From positions 610,875-674,874 of the forward strand of contig PABP01000021.1 of assembly GCA_002699585.1 (NCBI GenBank): a stretch of DNA of 64,000 bases. Reading direction: 5' to 3'. Below the pieces are notes generated by a model. It was given only the letters and a program-made list of their open reading frames with translations. It was not told the origin of the DNA and made no database searches. The stretch is from Anaerolineaceae bacterium. Its GTDB lineage: Bacteria > Chloroflexota > Anaerolineae > Aggregatilineales > Phototrophicaceae. Each line of letters starts with the position of its first letter. The first letter of the stretch is position 1. The position numbers and the translations under genes are program-made. Shown one piece after another: positions 16,980 through 28,282 of this stretch.

Positions 16980-18562
16980 TAACGCAAATCCTCAATTTCG
17001 CCGCCGAGTAAAAAGTTAAGCACAATGGAATCCACTAATCCCTCGACGGGCGCTTTGTCATCAGTAAAGACCATATCACTCGGCGTCAGCGGGACCAGTG
17101 TCTGACTTGCCATCTCCAGCGCTTGAGATAGCAGGGGATACGCTGTGGCATCCATGCGCTGTGCATTCTCGATCAAGGTGATGCTCTCTGTCGGTTGCCG
17201 GGTCGCCACCAGGATCGTATTAAACGAGCCAGGGACATCCATCGCGTGGATGTCCGCAAAGACATAAGAAAGGGTGTTTGATAGGGCATCCACCAGACGA
17301 CGGTCCGTATTCGTCCGCCCCACGTTGATGACCAGCACGCCATCATCTGTCAGCTTATCGTAAATCTCCTGAAAGTACTCGATCGTCGTCAGATGCCAGG
17401 GGATATACGGCGGACGATAGGCATCCACACCGATGACGTCATAGGGTCCCTCAAGCTGGTTGAGCATATAGCGACCATCCTGAGCATAAGCCGTTAGCCC
17501 AGGGATGGCTTCACTGTTCATGTCGAAGTACTGTGCACCAGCCTCAATGATTTCCGGGTCAATCTCCACGCCGTCTATTTTGAGATCATCACCGTAAACG
17601 GCTGCATGCTGCCTTGCAATGGTGCCTGTCGCTAACCCGACGACCAGCATTGAGTGCATGTCTTCTGGCTGAAAATTCGCACTAAAATAAGGCGCGACCA
17701 GGAAGTAATCCCAGGTCCGCCCATAAAGAATTTGCGTTGGGTGCCATTGGCTGTGAATGCCCTGGCCTTCATTGAGATACAGATAACGATAGTCGGCTTC
17801 GTCCTCTGTCACCTGGATATAGTTGTAACTGCTTTCCGCTTCAAACAAGATGTCTTGTCCAGATGGGGCAGGGCGGATCGGACCACTGAGTGTCAAGGCG
17901 GCCAGAATGATGATGACAAGGGGCATCCATAAGAAGCGAAGCGCCTTATTGAAACCAGCCACGCGCCAGTACCCAATCCACGTCACAGTGAACAACACGC
18001 CAGCTACGATCAAAAACGTAAACGCCGTGCCCACGGCATCAAACAAGACCAGCGTCGGCAAAAAAGTACCCAACAAGCTGCCAACGGTGCTAATCGCATA
18101 GATTTGTCCAGCGATTCGCCCACTGTTCTCGACGTTCGTCGTGGCAATGCGGATCGCAAAAGGGGATGTCATCCCCATTAACGTTACGGGTATGGCGAAC
18201 AGCAGCAACACGCTGGCAAATGATCCCAGCGTTAGCGCGGCTTCAAAACTGGCAAAAGCTTCTGCCGCTGCATACAGAATGGGGCGGGAAAATAAGGGAA
18301 TCAGAGCCGATAAAAATGCTGCCCACAGCAGGATCGTATACAGCGCTTTCTGATGAGGATGCCGATCCGCTAGGCGGCCACCAATAAAATAGCCGACTGT
18401 CAAATATAACAGCATCAGGCCGATGATATTGGCCCAAACGAGATTGCTCGTACCAAATATTGCACCCAGCAGCCGCGATGCAGATAGCTCAACGGCTAAG
18501 GTGGACAGGCCGCTGAAGAAAACAACCAGATAAAGGTATCGATTTGTGGATTCATCTTGCAT
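16979..18562 (-). CDS. Membrane-fused spermidine-synthase-like protein
   Basis: The 527-residue protein has an N-terminal half of six to eight membrane segments (about 1-235) with an MFS-like GGRLADRHPH loop. A cytosolic spermidine-synthase-like domain follows, with VVGLATGTIARQHAA (the SAM-type glycine loop), VEIDPEIIEAG and GVDAYRPPYIP. Membrane-bound aminopropyltransferase homologues of this kind are common, but whether they make polyamines is unproven: the usual D-Y-G gatekeeper segment reads VDAYR here. It is followed by the DUF1461 gene with a one-base overlap. Confidence 0.85.
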   Translation of the reverse strand: MQDESTNRYLYLVVFFSGLSTLAVELSASRLLGAIFGTSNLVWANIIGLMLLYLTVGYFIGGRLADRHPHQKALYTILLWAAFLSALIPLFSRPILYAAAEAFASFEAALTLGSFASVLLLFAIPVTLMGMTSPFAIRIATTNVENSGRIAGQIYAISTVGSLLGTFLPTLVLFDAVGTAFTFLIVAGVLFTVTWIGYWRVAGFNKALRFLWMPLVIIILAALTLSGPIRPAPSGQDILFEAESSYNYIQVTEDEADYRYLYLNEGQGIHSQWHPTQILYGRTWDYFLVAPYFSANFQPEDMHSMLVVGLATGTIARQHAAVYGDDLKIDGVEIDPEIIEAGAQYFDMNSEAIPGLTAYAQDGRYMLNQLEGPYDVIGVDAYRPPYIPWHLTTIEYFQEIYDKLTDDGVLVINVGRTNTDRRLVDALSNTLSYVFADIHAMDVPGSFNTILVATRQPTESITLIENAQRMDATAYPLLSQALEMASQTLVPLTPSDMVFTDDKAPVEGLVDSIVLNFLLGGEIEDLR

Positions 18563-18597
18563 GGCGCGAGTCCATTCCGGGTGCAGACCGCGAGTGA

Positions 18598-19854
18598 CTA
18601 TACAATGGGGCGCTGCGATAGAGCATTCGTCAGGTTATCACCTTTGCGAATATGAATGTAGGGGATTTTTGCGAGCTGCATCGTACCCCTGATCTCTGTT
18701 GAATCCAGGTTGGGGTCAAATGTTGCCGGGTCAACGAAAACGCACAACAGCCGGATGCCCCGCCGGACCAATGTCTGCGCTTCCTGTATCCAATTTACAT
18801 CCAAAGAGGATGTCATCAATACCAGTGTTGTGCCACGCGCCAGAACTTGCGCCTCCAGCGCCAGCATTTCCTGAAGGCTGCGCTCAGATGTACTTCTAGC
18901 TGTTGCCAGCGTTTCCAGAATGCGCGTCAATTGCCGATGACCACGTTCTGGTTGGTAAATCTCATGATGGGGGATATAGGCTGTAAAGCCCAATGCGCGC
19001 TCAAGCTCCACGAAATATCGCGCTAACGAAGCCGCCAGCACAACCACATATTCTTCAGTCGATGGCAAGATCGTTTGCGAGCTGGCTTGCAAAAAGGCAC
19101 TATCACCCAGGCGTTTCAATGCTGCATCTTCGACCAGCGACCGTACAGAAAAATCCGCAAACAGCCAGATATCGACCATCGGATCAAGTTCGAACTCTTT
19201 CACCATGAGCTTACTGCGGCGCGCGGTGGTCTTCCAATGGATGCGGTTGATGGTATCGCCGGGGACGTACTCCCGGACACCAGCCGCGTTGGTCGTCACA
19301 TTGTGCGTCAAAAAGTGTTTGGCTTCGCCACCCGTCAACAAACCAATGGGCAGTTCAACCGAATCTACCGGGACCATAGCCGGGTAAACGATGATTCGCT
19401 CACGAGCTTCAATACGGCGGGGCAGAGAAAACAACCCAAATGGGTCACCACTGATGAAGGTCATCGGCCCCAGGAAAAACTCACCACGCCGGATGCACTG
19501 CGTTTCTGTCTTCCAACCATAACGTTGACGTGGCCAAAGATGGGGCACAACATGGCTCGCCTGATAATTCGGCAGAGTAGAAAAATCACGGACTTCTAGC
19601 CACAGCTTAGGCAAAAATCCCACATTGCGTATGCTGAAGTCCTCGCCAAATTGCTGTCCAACTTGCGAGCGACGTGTCCGCGTGTGACGGGCAATACGAA
19701 TGCCACGGACAGCCAACCAGGCCCACAACATGGACAAAAACAGCAACCCCGCCAACACATAAGCGACGTTGAAGAACACGGCCTGACCCGTTAAAAGGCC
19801 TGCGACCAGCGTAGCAATTCCGATAAGGTAAATGCCATTGCGACGATTTTGCAT
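18598..19854 (-). CDS. DUF58 (VWA-like) protein, MoxR partner
   Basis: The 418-residue protein has two N-terminal membrane segments (first 60 residues) and the diagnostic DUF58 motif REYVPGDTINRIHWKTTARR, with the conserved GD and IHW residues. DUF58 proteins are VWA-like partners of MoxR ATPases and are thought to act in envelope stress or in assembling large complexes. The MoxR gene lies directly upstream. ATG 19854 is preferred, although an in-frame TTG six bases earlier is possible. Confidence 0.9.
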   Translation of the reverse strand: MQNRRNGIYLIGIATLVAGLLTGQAVFFNVAYVLAGLLFLSMLWAWLAVRGIRIARHTRTRRSQVGQQFGEDFSIRNVGFLPKLWLEVRDFSTLPNYQASHVVPHLWPRQRYGWKTETQCIRRGEFFLGPMTFISGDPFGLFSLPRRIEARERIIVYPAMVPVDSVELPIGLLTGGEAKHFLTHNVTTNAAGVREYVPGDTINRIHWKTTARRSKLMVKEFELDPMVDIWLFADFSVRSLVEDAALKRLGDSAFLQASSQTILPSTEEYVVVLAASLARYFVELERALGFTAYIPHHEIYQPERGHRQLTRILETLATARSTSERSLQEMLALEAQVLARGTTLVLMTSSLDVNWIQEAQTLVRRGIRLLCVFVDPATFDPNLDSTEIRGTMQLAKIPYIHIRKGDNLTNALSQRPIV

Positions 19855-19865
19855 CAGCAAACCAT

Positions 19866-20861
19866 CTATCGCCCGGAAGCACCCGGAACCGGGGTGTTGT
19901 TCAAGATGTCCTGGACAATGACTCGTGACGAGACATCCTTGATACGCGCACTGGGTCCCACGATGACGCGATGGGCAAGTGTGGTTTCTGCCAGCGCCTT
20001 GACATCATCCGGGATCACATAATCGCGGCCTGCCATTGCCGCCCGCGCCTGGGATGTTCTGAAAAGTGCCAGTGACCCACGCGGACTGCTACCCAGGTAG
20101 ATGTCCGGGTGCTGGCGAGTCGCATTCACCAACGAAATAATATACTGCTTGATCTCATCTGCGACGTACACTTGCATGATTGCCTGCTGCGCATTCAACA
20201 GCTCTTCGACGGTAATCACCTGCTGCAAATTTGCAATCGGGTGCTGGTACTGCTGGGCACTCAAAATCGTCAGTTCTTCCATCGGCGATGGATAACCCAT
20301 CTGGACGCGCATCAAAAAGCGGTCGAGCTGTGCTTCCGGCAGCGGGAAAGTACCTTCATACTCAATAGGGTTCTGCGTCGCCAGGATCATGAAGGGGTTG
20401 CTCATCTTGTGCGTAATACCATCGACTGTAACCTGGCGTTCTTCCATCGCTTCCAGTAGGGCAGCCTGGGTCTTGGGCGTCGCCCGGTTGATTTCATCAG
20501 CCAGTACGATCTGCGCCATGATCGGCCCAGCCCGGAACTCAAACTCACGAGTCTGCTGGTTAAAGATCGATACACCCGTCACATCAGATGGCAGCATATC
20601 TGGCGTGAACTGAATACGACTGAATTCAGTACCGATGGCCTTTGCCAATGCGCGCGCCATCATGGTCTTACCCACGCCAGGGATGTCCTCTAGCAGCAAG
20701 TGGCCCTGGCATAGTAGGCCGAGGACAGCCATGCGTACTTCATTTCGCTTACCTATAATCACCTGCCCGACGCTTTGTGCAACGCGCTCAGCAATATCCT
20801 GTACATAGCGAATGCCGGCTGCTTCTGACGAACGTCGGGTCTGGCCTGGATGTTCAACCAT
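19866..20861 (-). CDS. MoxR-family AAA+ ATPase
   Basis: The 331-residue protein has [20 protein letters not shown] ahead of Walker A GVPGVGKT, then Walker [10 protein letters not shown], sensor [11 protein letters not shown] and [10 protein letters not shown]. It is a hexameric chaperone-like ATPase expected to act on or with the DUF58 protein encoded 11 nt downstream. The arrangement is the standard MoxR-DUF58 pair; no transglutaminase-like third gene follows. Confidence 0.95.
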   Translation of the reverse strand: MVEHPGQTRRSSEAAGIRYVQDIAERVAQSVGQVIIGKRNEVRMAVLGLLCQGHLLLEDIPGVGKTMMARALAKAIGTEFSRIQFTPDMLPSDVTGVSIFNQQTREFEFRAGPIMAQIVLADEINRATPKTQAALLEAMEERQVTVDGITHKMSNPFMILATQNPIEYEGTFPLPEAQLDRFLMRVQMGYPSPMEELTILSAQQYQHPIANLQQVITVEELLNAQQAIMQVYVADEIKQYIISLVNATRQHPDIYLGSSPRGSLALFRTSQARAAMAGRDYVIPDDVKALAETTLAHRVIVGPSARIKDVSSRVIVQDILNNTPVPGASGR

Positions 20862-21306
20862 AATCTTAAAGATTCACTCTCACTACTCTCGTACCGTACT
20901 AGTATGCGCGAAAGGGCCGTCACCGTGTAGTCACCTTGTGTACGTATACCCTACGAACACCCGACTCTCAGTATAGCGGAGATTGCTTACGAGGAAAGCC
21001 TCGCGTGTGATGCCTGCATATGGCCCACAAATTAGCACATTCATCATTTAGAGAAATATCCAAAACAATGCAACTCATCAGTTGTATGAAAAAGGGTTGC
21101 CTTTTATACTTGTCAGCAAGCGAACCTCCAAGCAAATTTCAAAAGTCACGCACGTTAACTTGATAGCCAGCGTTTCTTGCAATAGAATTCTTATAAGCTT
21201 GGCCATAAGATGAGATCGTCAACGAGGGACGCTCATCGCTTTCTAACAGCTACGACGGCCAAGGATGATCCATTTGGGCGTAGCGCCTACTCAGAGGAGT
21301 ACAAGT
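20862..21306 (+). other. Divergent intergenic region, 445 bp
   Basis: This holds the start regions of the minus-strand moxR gene and the plus-strand Roadblock gene. A clear promoter for the Roadblock gene lies at 21160-21188. Minus-strand TATACT and TATACG elements near 20945-20975 could serve moxR but have no good -35. No RNA gene or conserved leader was recognised. Confidence 0.6.
21160..21188 (+). promoter_or_regulatory. Promoter of the Roadblock gene
   Basis: -35 TTGATA (21160-21165), 17-nt spacer, -10 TAGAAT (21183-21188). The predicted start near 21195 gives a leader of about 110 nt. Confidence 0.6.
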
Positions 21307-21678
21307 ATGGCAAAATCTCGTACCGATTTGATGGTCGAGCGCTTGCGCGATTTACAGAGCACCACGCCAGAGATTGAAGCATCTGCTGTCGTCAGTGTTG
21401 ATGGCCTAATTATGGCATCCGCCTTGCCCACTGGTGTCGAAGAAGACCGCGTTAGCGCCATGTCTGCTGCGATGCTGTCACTGGGTGAACGCATTTCCAG
21501 TGAATTGGGACGTGGTATGCTCGACCAGGTCTATGTCAAGGGCTTGGAAGGCTACGTCATCTTGATGAACGTGGGTGACGAAGCCGTTTTGACAACCCTT
21601 GTGCGTCAGAATGCGAAGCTGGGGTTGATATTCCTGGATATGAGACGATCTGCTGACGATCTAAGAACCCTTGTGTAA
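21307..21678 (+). CDS. Roadblock/LC7 domain protein
   Basis: The 123-residue protein is a single Roadblock/LC7 domain: a helix, then SAVVSVDGLIMASALP, a long central helix and GYVILMNVGDEAVLTTLV. Family members such as MglB act as dimeric GTPase-activating or scaffold partners of small Ras-like GTPases in gliding and polarity control. No MglA-like GTPase lies nearby. ATG 21307 is chosen because AGAGGAG lies 7 nt upstream. The gene is alone, with its own promoter and a strong terminator. Confidence 0.9.
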   Translation: MAKSRTDLMVERLRDLQSTTPEIEASAVVSVDGLIMASALPTGVEEDRVSAMSAAMLSLGERISSELGRGMLDQVYVKGLEGYVILMNVGDEAVLTTLVRQNAKLGLIFLDMRRSADDLRTLV

Positions 21679-21735
21679 GGTCAAATGTTAAAGAATTACC
21701 TGACCAAGAAACAAACCTGAAGTAATCTGCAAATG

Positions 21736-21769
21736 AGCGGGGAGGATTAGTCTCCCCGCTTCTCTTTTT
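21736..21769 (+). terminator. Terminator of the Roadblock gene
   Basis: A 9-bp GC-rich stem (21736-21744 with 21752-21760) and 7-nt loop are followed by TCTCTTTTT. Confidence 0.9.
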
Positions 21770-21828
21770 GTATATACCCATTTTACAAATGCAATTACGC
21801 CGACGGGCTATCTCAGCCTCGTCGATAA

Positions 21829-23577
<1,749 letters not shown>

Positions 23578-23606
23578 GCTATAGATCAATCGGTAAAGCA
23601 AGCTTA

Positions 23607-23637
23607 ACGCCAGACGGATAGCTTATTCGTCTGGCGT
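23607..23637. terminator. Hairpin between convergent pyrG and hsp20
   Basis: A perfect 10-bp stem (23607-23616 with 23628-23637) includes the hsp20 stop codon. Neither strand has a good U-run, so it may act as a 3' end stabiliser or a weak two-way terminator. Confidence 0.45.
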
Positions 23638-24075
23638 AATCTCAATATCCTGCTGCAGTTCTGTATCAATGGGCAGGGTAATCGTCAAAACACGATTCTT
23701 GAGCTTGGCCTTGGCCTCGTTCGACTTCACAGGAATGTTGATAGTGACTGTGCGCGCAAAGACACCAAAGCGCCGTTCCTGGACCACATAAGAGGCTAGC
23801 GCGGGTACTTCTTCTGCCGTTGTCTCACCGCTGATCGTTAGCTCACTGCCTTCCATGCTCACATTCAAGCTGCCGTCAACGACTTCACCATCAATTGGCG
23901 CAGTACGTACGACGACGTTATCTTCATAAACATAGACATCGACCTTGAGCACATTGGGGCTTGTCAACGACTGAACCTGATTAATTCCCTGGTTGATCCC
24001 TTTTTCAATGACTTTGCCCATCGTGTTACCCAGACGAGCGATCTCGCGCATGGGGTCAAATCGTTCTTCTGACAT
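23623..24075 (-). CDS. Hsp20/alpha-crystallin-like small heat shock protein
   Basis: The 150-residue protein has an N-terminal amphipathic region followed by an alpha-crystallin-like sandwich: VDVYVYEDNVVVRTAPIDGE, ELTISGE and FARTVTINIPV, with A-K-LKNRVLTITLP as the end strand. Small heat shock proteins hold unfolding proteins until DnaK refolds them. It is the next gene after dnaK on the same strand, but a terminator lies between them, so expression may be separate. Confidence 0.85.
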   Translation of the reverse strand: MSEERFDPMREIARLGNTMGKVIEKGINQGINQVQSLTSPNVLKVDVYVYEDNVVVRTAPIDGEVVDGSLNVSMEGSELTISGETTAEEVPALASYVVQERRFGVFARTVTINIPVKSNEAKAKLKNRVLTITLPIDTELQQDIEITPDE

Positions 24076-24161
24076 AGGGTCAAATCCTTATCGTTCTTGT
24101 TTCTAGTTATTATACGTCATAAGCTGCCATAATGTTGTAGGCCGATCCTGGTAGATACCAA

Positions 24162-24187
24162 AAGAGCGCCCCATTTGAGGCGCTCTT
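24162..24187 (-). terminator. dnaK terminator
   Basis: A perfect 9-bp stem (24162-24170 with 24179-24187) and 8-nt loop are followed on the minus strand by TTTTGG. It lies 36 nt after the dnaK stop. Confidence 0.85.
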
Positions 24188-24222
24188 CGTGTTTTCTGTC
24201 GCTATGCGATTAGGCCATGCGA

Positions 24223-26127
24223 TTAGGCTTGTGTGAATTCGCCTTCGATCACATCCGGGTCCTCGTGACCCTCGTCGCTTGCATTGCCATAGTCGGCGTT
24301 GCCATACTCGGCATTGCCCGGTTGCTCATTCGCATACATCTGCTGCGTTAGGGCATTGGCGGCATTCTGCAAGTCCTGGATGCCACTGCGGATGGCACTA
24401 GTGTCGTCACGTTGCATGGTATCGCGCAAACTTTCGACCTGCTGCTCAATCATCGCGCGATCATTGGCTGGCACTTTGTCGCCCAGCTCATTGAGCGATT
24501 TCTCAAGCTGATAGATGATCGTATCGGCTTCGTTGCGTGCCTGGATCAACTGCGCATGACGCTCGTCTTCATCACGATGGCTATCCGCTTCACGCACCAG
24601 GCGATCAACTTCGCTCTCGCTCAAGTTCGTTGAAGCCGTGATCGTAATCTTCTGTTCCTTGCCAGTTGCCTTGTCTTTGGCACTCACATTCAAGATACCA
24701 TTGGCATCAATATCAAATGTGACTTCAACCTGAGGCACACCACGCGGCGCAGGCGGCAGCCCAGTCAACTGGAACTGACCAAGAGACATATTGTCCGCAG
24801 CCATTGGCCGTTCGCCCTGCAAGACATGGACATCGACCGCAGGCTGGTTATCAGCGGCTGTCGAGAAAGTCTCCGTCTTGCGCACGGGGATAGTCGTGTT
24901 GCGCTCAATGAGCTTGGTGAACACACCACCCATTGTCTCGACACCCAGGCTCAACGGCGTCACATCCAGCAAGAGGATGTCTTTGACATCACCGGACAGC
25001 ACACCTGCTTGGAGCACAGCACCCACAGAGACGACCTCATCCGGGTTGACGCTCTTGTTCGGGGCCTTGCCCAACAAGCGTTCAACCAGTTCCTGGACCA
25101 TCGGCATACGGGTAGAGCCGCCCACCAGCACAACTTCGTCGATCTCGTTCTTGGTGAGTTCAGCATCCTTCAAGGCCTGATGTACAGGGCCTTCAACGCG
25201 TTTGAGCAGATCTGCACTCAGTTGCTCAAACTTGGACCGTGATAGGGTCAGGACCAGGTGCTTCGGACCGGAAGCATCGGCTGTGATGAAGGGCAGGTTG
25301 ATTTCTGACTGTACCGTGTTTGACAGTTCAATCTTGGCTTTTTCAGCGGCTTCCTTCAGGCGTTGTAGGGCCTGACGGTCGTTGCGCAGATCAATACCAT
25401 TTTCTTTCTTGAACTCATCGACGATCCAATCGACGATAACCGCATCCCAGTCGTCACCACCTAAGTGGGTGTCACCACTGGTTGAACGCACTTCGACAAC
25501 GCCATCGCCAACTTCAAGCACGGACACATCGAATGTACCGCCGCCCAGGTCAAATGCCAGGATCGTTTCGTGAGCTTTCTTATCAAGGCCATAAGCCAAT
25601 GACGCGGCTGTCGGCTCATTGATGATACGCAGCACTTCTAGACCAGCGATCTTACCAGCATCCTTGGTTGCCTGACGCTGACTGTCATTGAAGTAGGCTG
25701 GAACTGTGATAACAGCTTTCGTTACTTCTTCGCCCAGGTAAGATTCAGCATCTTTCTTCAGCTTACCCAGGATCATGGCGCTGATTTCCTGCGGTGAGTA
25801 CTCTTTGCCTGTCACCGGGACGCGCACACGCGCATCACCAGACGGACCACTCACGATCTCGTAGGGCAGGCGTTCAGCTTCAGTTTTCACTTCATCGACG
25901 CTCTGGCCCATCAGGCGCTTGATCGAGAAGATGGTGTTTTCAGGGTTAATGACGGCCTGGCGCTTTGCAGCCTGGCCCACCAGACGTTCCTTGTTCTTGT
26001 TGAACGCCACAATTGAAGGTGTAGTGCGGTTACCTTCCGCATTCGCGATGACAACCGGTTCGCCACCTTCCAGTACGGCCACTACTGAGTTGGTCGTACC
26101 CAGGTCAATACCGACTATCTTTCCCAT
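24223..26127 (-). CDS. dnaK: Chaperone DnaK (Hsp70)
   Basis: This ATP-driven chaperone has 634 residues: an actin-like ATPase domain with [17 protein letters not shown] at the start, [16 protein letters not shown] and [11 protein letters not shown], a substrate domain with [14 protein letters not shown], and a helical lid. The C-terminus (DPDVIEGEF plus three residues) resembles the EEVD-like end of bacterial DnaK. No grpE, dnaJ or hrcA lies next to it, and no CIRCE element (TTAGCACTC inverted repeat) was found upstream, so control differs from the classic HrcA operon. Confidence 0.98.
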   Translation of the reverse strand: MGKIVGIDLGTTNSVVAVLEGGEPVVIANAEGNRTTPSIVAFNKNKERLVGQAAKRQAVINPENTIFSIKRLMGQSVDEVKTEAERLPYEIVSGPSGDARVRVPVTGKEYSPQEISAMILGKLKKDAESYLGEEVTKAVITVPAYFNDSQRQATKDAGKIAGLEVLRIINEPTAASLAYGLDKKAHETILAFDLGGGTFDVSVLEVGDGVVEVRSTSGDTHLGGDDWDAVIVDWIVDEFKKENGIDLRNDRQALQRLKEAAEKAKIELSNTVQSEINLPFITADASGPKHLVLTLSRSKFEQLSADLLKRVEGPVHQALKDAELTKNEIDEVVLVGGSTRMPMVQELVERLLGKAPNKSVNPDEVVSVGAVLQAGVLSGDVKDILLLDVTPLSLGVETMGGVFTKLIERNTTIPVRKTETFSTAADNQPAVDVHVLQGERPMAADNMSLGQFQLTGLPPAPRGVPQVEVTFDIDANGILNVSAKDKATGKEQKITITASTNLSESEVDRLVREADSHRDEDERHAQLIQARNEADTIIYQLEKSLNELGDKVPANDRAMIEQQVESLRDTMQRDDTSAIRSGIQDLQNAANALTQQMYANEQPGNAEYGNADYGNASDEGHEDPDVIEGEFTQA

Positions 26128-26211
26128 TAGATTCCCTCGTTAAATAGAGTTTGTTTTTCGACTTACGAGACCAGTCTAATGGACCTCTGTCAGATGGGTA
26201 TCTGAGCACTG

Positions 26212-26235
26212 TATGATTTGTATCAGTAAATCATA
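26212..26235. promoter_or_regulatory. Inverted repeat upstream of dnaK
   Basis: A perfect TATGATTT-N8-AAATCATA repeat lies 85-108 nt ahead of the dnaK start and just after the kptA stop. It is AT-rich with no U-run, so it looks more like a protein-binding site than a terminator. No matching regulator is known from the window. Confidence 0.35.
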
Positions 26236-26256
26236 TGAGGCATATATGAGGGGATT

Positions 26257-26814
26257 TTAGCCTTCTTTTGCGGCGATAAACCGGGCTGGGATCGTCTGGG
26301 CGAGGTAGATATTTGCAGCCGGATTGTGGAATATCACCCCGGCCCTGTGCGCTGCCAGAGCCTGAATGATGAGAATGACAATATCCTGGCTATGACGGCG
26401 AGCCACAGTCCGGGCCATACCGTAGTCGGATGTCAGATGCACATACTGCCGACTGCGCGCTTCCAGGCCAGTTTGCAAAATCGGCGCTACAGCCTCAGCA
26501 GCAGTACCATGAAACAGGTGCTCCGGTGGCTCAACAGGTGGATAGGCTATTGGGGCCACGCGGCTGTGACCAAACAACGCCCGAATTTTGCCATCAACCA
26601 TCTCGTAGCGTTTCTTCCCCTGGCGGTCGCCTTCGACAACCGTCAGCAGGTCATCCATCAGATATGCATCGCCAAACCGATTTTCTATAAGCGCCCACAT
26701 CGCTTCGACGTCGGCATAGCCATCGCCATCCAATTCCAGGCTGAAATTAGCGGCTTTATGTCGTAACACCAGCGCCAGGAACTTCGACAATTTGGTAAGG
26801 TTGGGTTTCGTCAT
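26257..26814 (-). CDS. kptA: RNA 2'-phosphotransferase, Tpt1/KptA family
   Basis: KptA uses NAD+ to remove an internal RNA 2'-phosphate, releasing ADP-ribose 1'',2''-cyclic phosphate. The 185-residue protein has [13 protein letters not shown] at the start (conserved Arg-His), the winged-helix segment [15 protein letters not shown], and [10 protein letters not shown]. The bacterial role is unclear because most bacteria lack the tRNA splicing that makes its substrate. It diverges from the polyphosphate glucokinase gene with about 90 bp between starts. ATG 26814 has no strong ribosome binding site. Confidence 0.92.
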   Translation of the reverse strand: MTKPNLTKLSKFLALVLRHKAANFSLELDGDGYADVEAMWALIENRFGDAYLMDDLLTVVEGDRQGKKRYEMVDGKIRALFGHSRVAPIAYPPVEPPEHLFHGTAAEAVAPILQTGLEARSRQYVHLTSDYGMARTVARRHSQDIVILIIQALAAHRAGVIFHNPAANIYLAQTIPARFIAAKEG

Positions 26815-26905
26815 TTACATAAGTCCGCGTGTTCTCATCAGAATCTGTTATCATTGTGCCATATATTTCCCAATATTGTTTGCCGTTGAAAAGGTGTTTG
26901 CGAAG

Positions 26906-27643
26906 ATGGAAATCATGGGTATTGATATTGGCGGGGCAGGGATCAAAGGGGCACTTGTCGATATTGAAAAAGGCGCACTCGCTACAGATCGCTATCGTGT
27001 TCCGACGCCACAGCCGTCAAAACCGAAACCAGTCGCTAAAGCGGTTGCCGAGGTCGTTGAGCATTTCGATTGGAACGGGCCAATTGGCTGCACGTTCCCG
27101 GCAATTATCAAAAAAGGGGTAGCTTACAGTGCTGCCAACGTCGATGACGAATGGATTGGCACCGATGCGGCTCGTATCATTCAGCGCTACACAGGTGATC
27201 CCGTTCTCATTATCAATGATGCCGATGCCGCTGGTATTGCCGAGATGCACTTCGGGGCAGGGCGAGGCCATTCCGGCGTGGTGATCATGCTGACGCTCGG
27301 AACGGGTATCGGCAGTGCTGTGTTTGTCAACGGAGAACTGCTCCCCAATACAGAACTCGGCCATCTGGAATTGCGCGGCAAGGATGGCGAAGATCGCGCT
27401 TCAGACCGAATTCGTACTGAAAAAGACTGGAGCTGGAAGAAATGGGCGAAGCGGTTGAATGAGTATATCCAGCATGTGGAATTCTTGTTCTCGCCGGACT
27501 TGTTTATTATCGGTGGGGGTGTGAGTAAAAAATATCAGAAATATTTCCCACATCTGGATCTCAAAACAGAAATTGTCCCGGCGCAGCTCCGTAATGAAGC
27601 TGGCATTGTCGGCGCGGCGATGGCGGCACAATCGCTCATTTAG
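26906..27643 (+). CDS. ppgK: Polyphosphate glucokinase (ROK family)
   Basis: The 245-residue protein starts [19 protein letters not shown], the phosphate-binding loop of PPGK. It has [32 protein letters not shown] with the catalytic Asp region, and [15 protein letters not shown]. These enzymes phosphorylate glucose with polyphosphate and often also ATP. ATG 26906 is preferred over the longer frame from 26792, which would overlap kptA; AAAAGGTG lies about 10 nt ahead. It feeds glucose 6-phosphate to glycolysis, complementing the gap-pgk-tpiA set. Confidence 0.92.
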   Translation: MEIMGIDIGGAGIKGALVDIEKGALATDRYRVPTPQPSKPKPVAKAVAEVVEHFDWNGPIGCTFPAIIKKGVAYSAANVDDEWIGTDAARIIQRYTGDPVLIINDADAAGIAEMHFGAGRGHSGVVIMLTLGTGIGSAVFVNGELLPNTELGHLELRGKDGEDRASDRIRTEKDWSWKKWAKRLNEYIQHVEFLFSPDLFIIGGGVSKKYQKYFPHLDLKTEIVPAQLRNEAGIVGAAMAAQSLI

Positions 27644-27657
27644 TCACTTCAAAAAAC

Positions 27658-27689
27658 AAGAGGCAGGGTGCTATATGCCCTGCCTCTTT
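27658..27689. terminator. Bidirectional terminator between ppgK and the flavin reductase
   Basis: A perfect 11-bp stem (27658-27668 with 27678-27688) is flanked by TTT on the plus side and by a run of six A (27651-27656) that reads as U-run on the minus strand. It serves both convergent genes. Confidence 0.9.
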
Positions 27690-27706
27690 GTCAGTTTCGA
27701 TACCGA

Positions 27707-28192
27707 CTACTCAATAGCGGAGAAAGTGCCCCAATTGCGGTGGAAGTAAGCCAGGGGCTGACCTTCTTCGGAAAACCCGGCTTCCTGTACTTCCCCCAGG
27801 ACGAGCGTACTCGCACCCACATCGACGGTTTGGTAAACTGAGCATCCTAGCCAGCCAAACACACCCGGCAAAATCGGACAGCCCGTTTCAGTCGTACTAT
27901 ACACGATATTCTCAAAGCGATTTTCACGATCTTTGTACATCCCCGCGAAGAGTTTGCCCCATTCGATCTGATCGCTGGTGAGGATATTGACAGCAAACGT
28001 ACCGCTTTTTTGAATCAAATCCCCGGCATATAGCGACTTGGCTACGCTCATTGAAATTAGCAGCGGGTCAATGCTCACACTGGCAAAGGAATTGGCTGTA
28101 AAGCCCTGCACTTCGCCTTCATGAACGGTCGTGATCACGCTGATGCCTGTCACCCAGCGCGACATCACCGCTTTGAACAATTGTGGATCCAT
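27707..28192 (-). CDS. Flavin reductase-like FMN-binding protein
   Basis: The 161-residue split-barrel protein has MSRWVTGISVITTVHEGEV, GFTANSFASVSIDPLLISMSV and FAVNILTSDQ, the motifs of the short-chain flavin reductase family (HpaC-like partners of two-component monooxygenases). No monooxygenase lies nearby, so its partner is unknown. It could reduce FMN or FAD with NAD(P)H. It forms a single-gene unit closed by the shared terminator. Confidence 0.9.
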   Translation of the reverse strand: MDPQLFKAVMSRWVTGISVITTVHEGEVQGFTANSFASVSIDPLLISMSVAKSLYAGDLIQKSGTFAVNILTSDQIEWGKLFAGMYKDRENRFENIVYSTTETGCPILPGVFGWLGCSVYQTVDVGASTLVLGEVQEAGFSEEGQPLAYFHRNWGTFSAIE

Positions 28193-28282
28193 TAGTTGAT
28201 ACTCTCTTACCTCGTAGCCTCTGGGCTACATATGACAAATTAAATTGTACTTGGAGCTAGTTATGTGACTACAATAGCCTAC

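Noticed and set aside
16979..18562. Frameshift splitting a transporter and a spermidine synthase
   Set aside because: One continuous frame covers both parts, and membrane-fused spermidine-synthase-like proteins are a known architecture.
23607..23637. Strong terminator for pyrG
   Set aside because: The stem is perfect but lacks a U-run on both strands, so only a weak or stabilising role is proposed.
26128..26256. CIRCE element upstream of dnaK
   Set aside because: No TTAGCACTC/GAGTGCTAA inverted repeat was found; the repeat at 26212-26235 has a different sequence.
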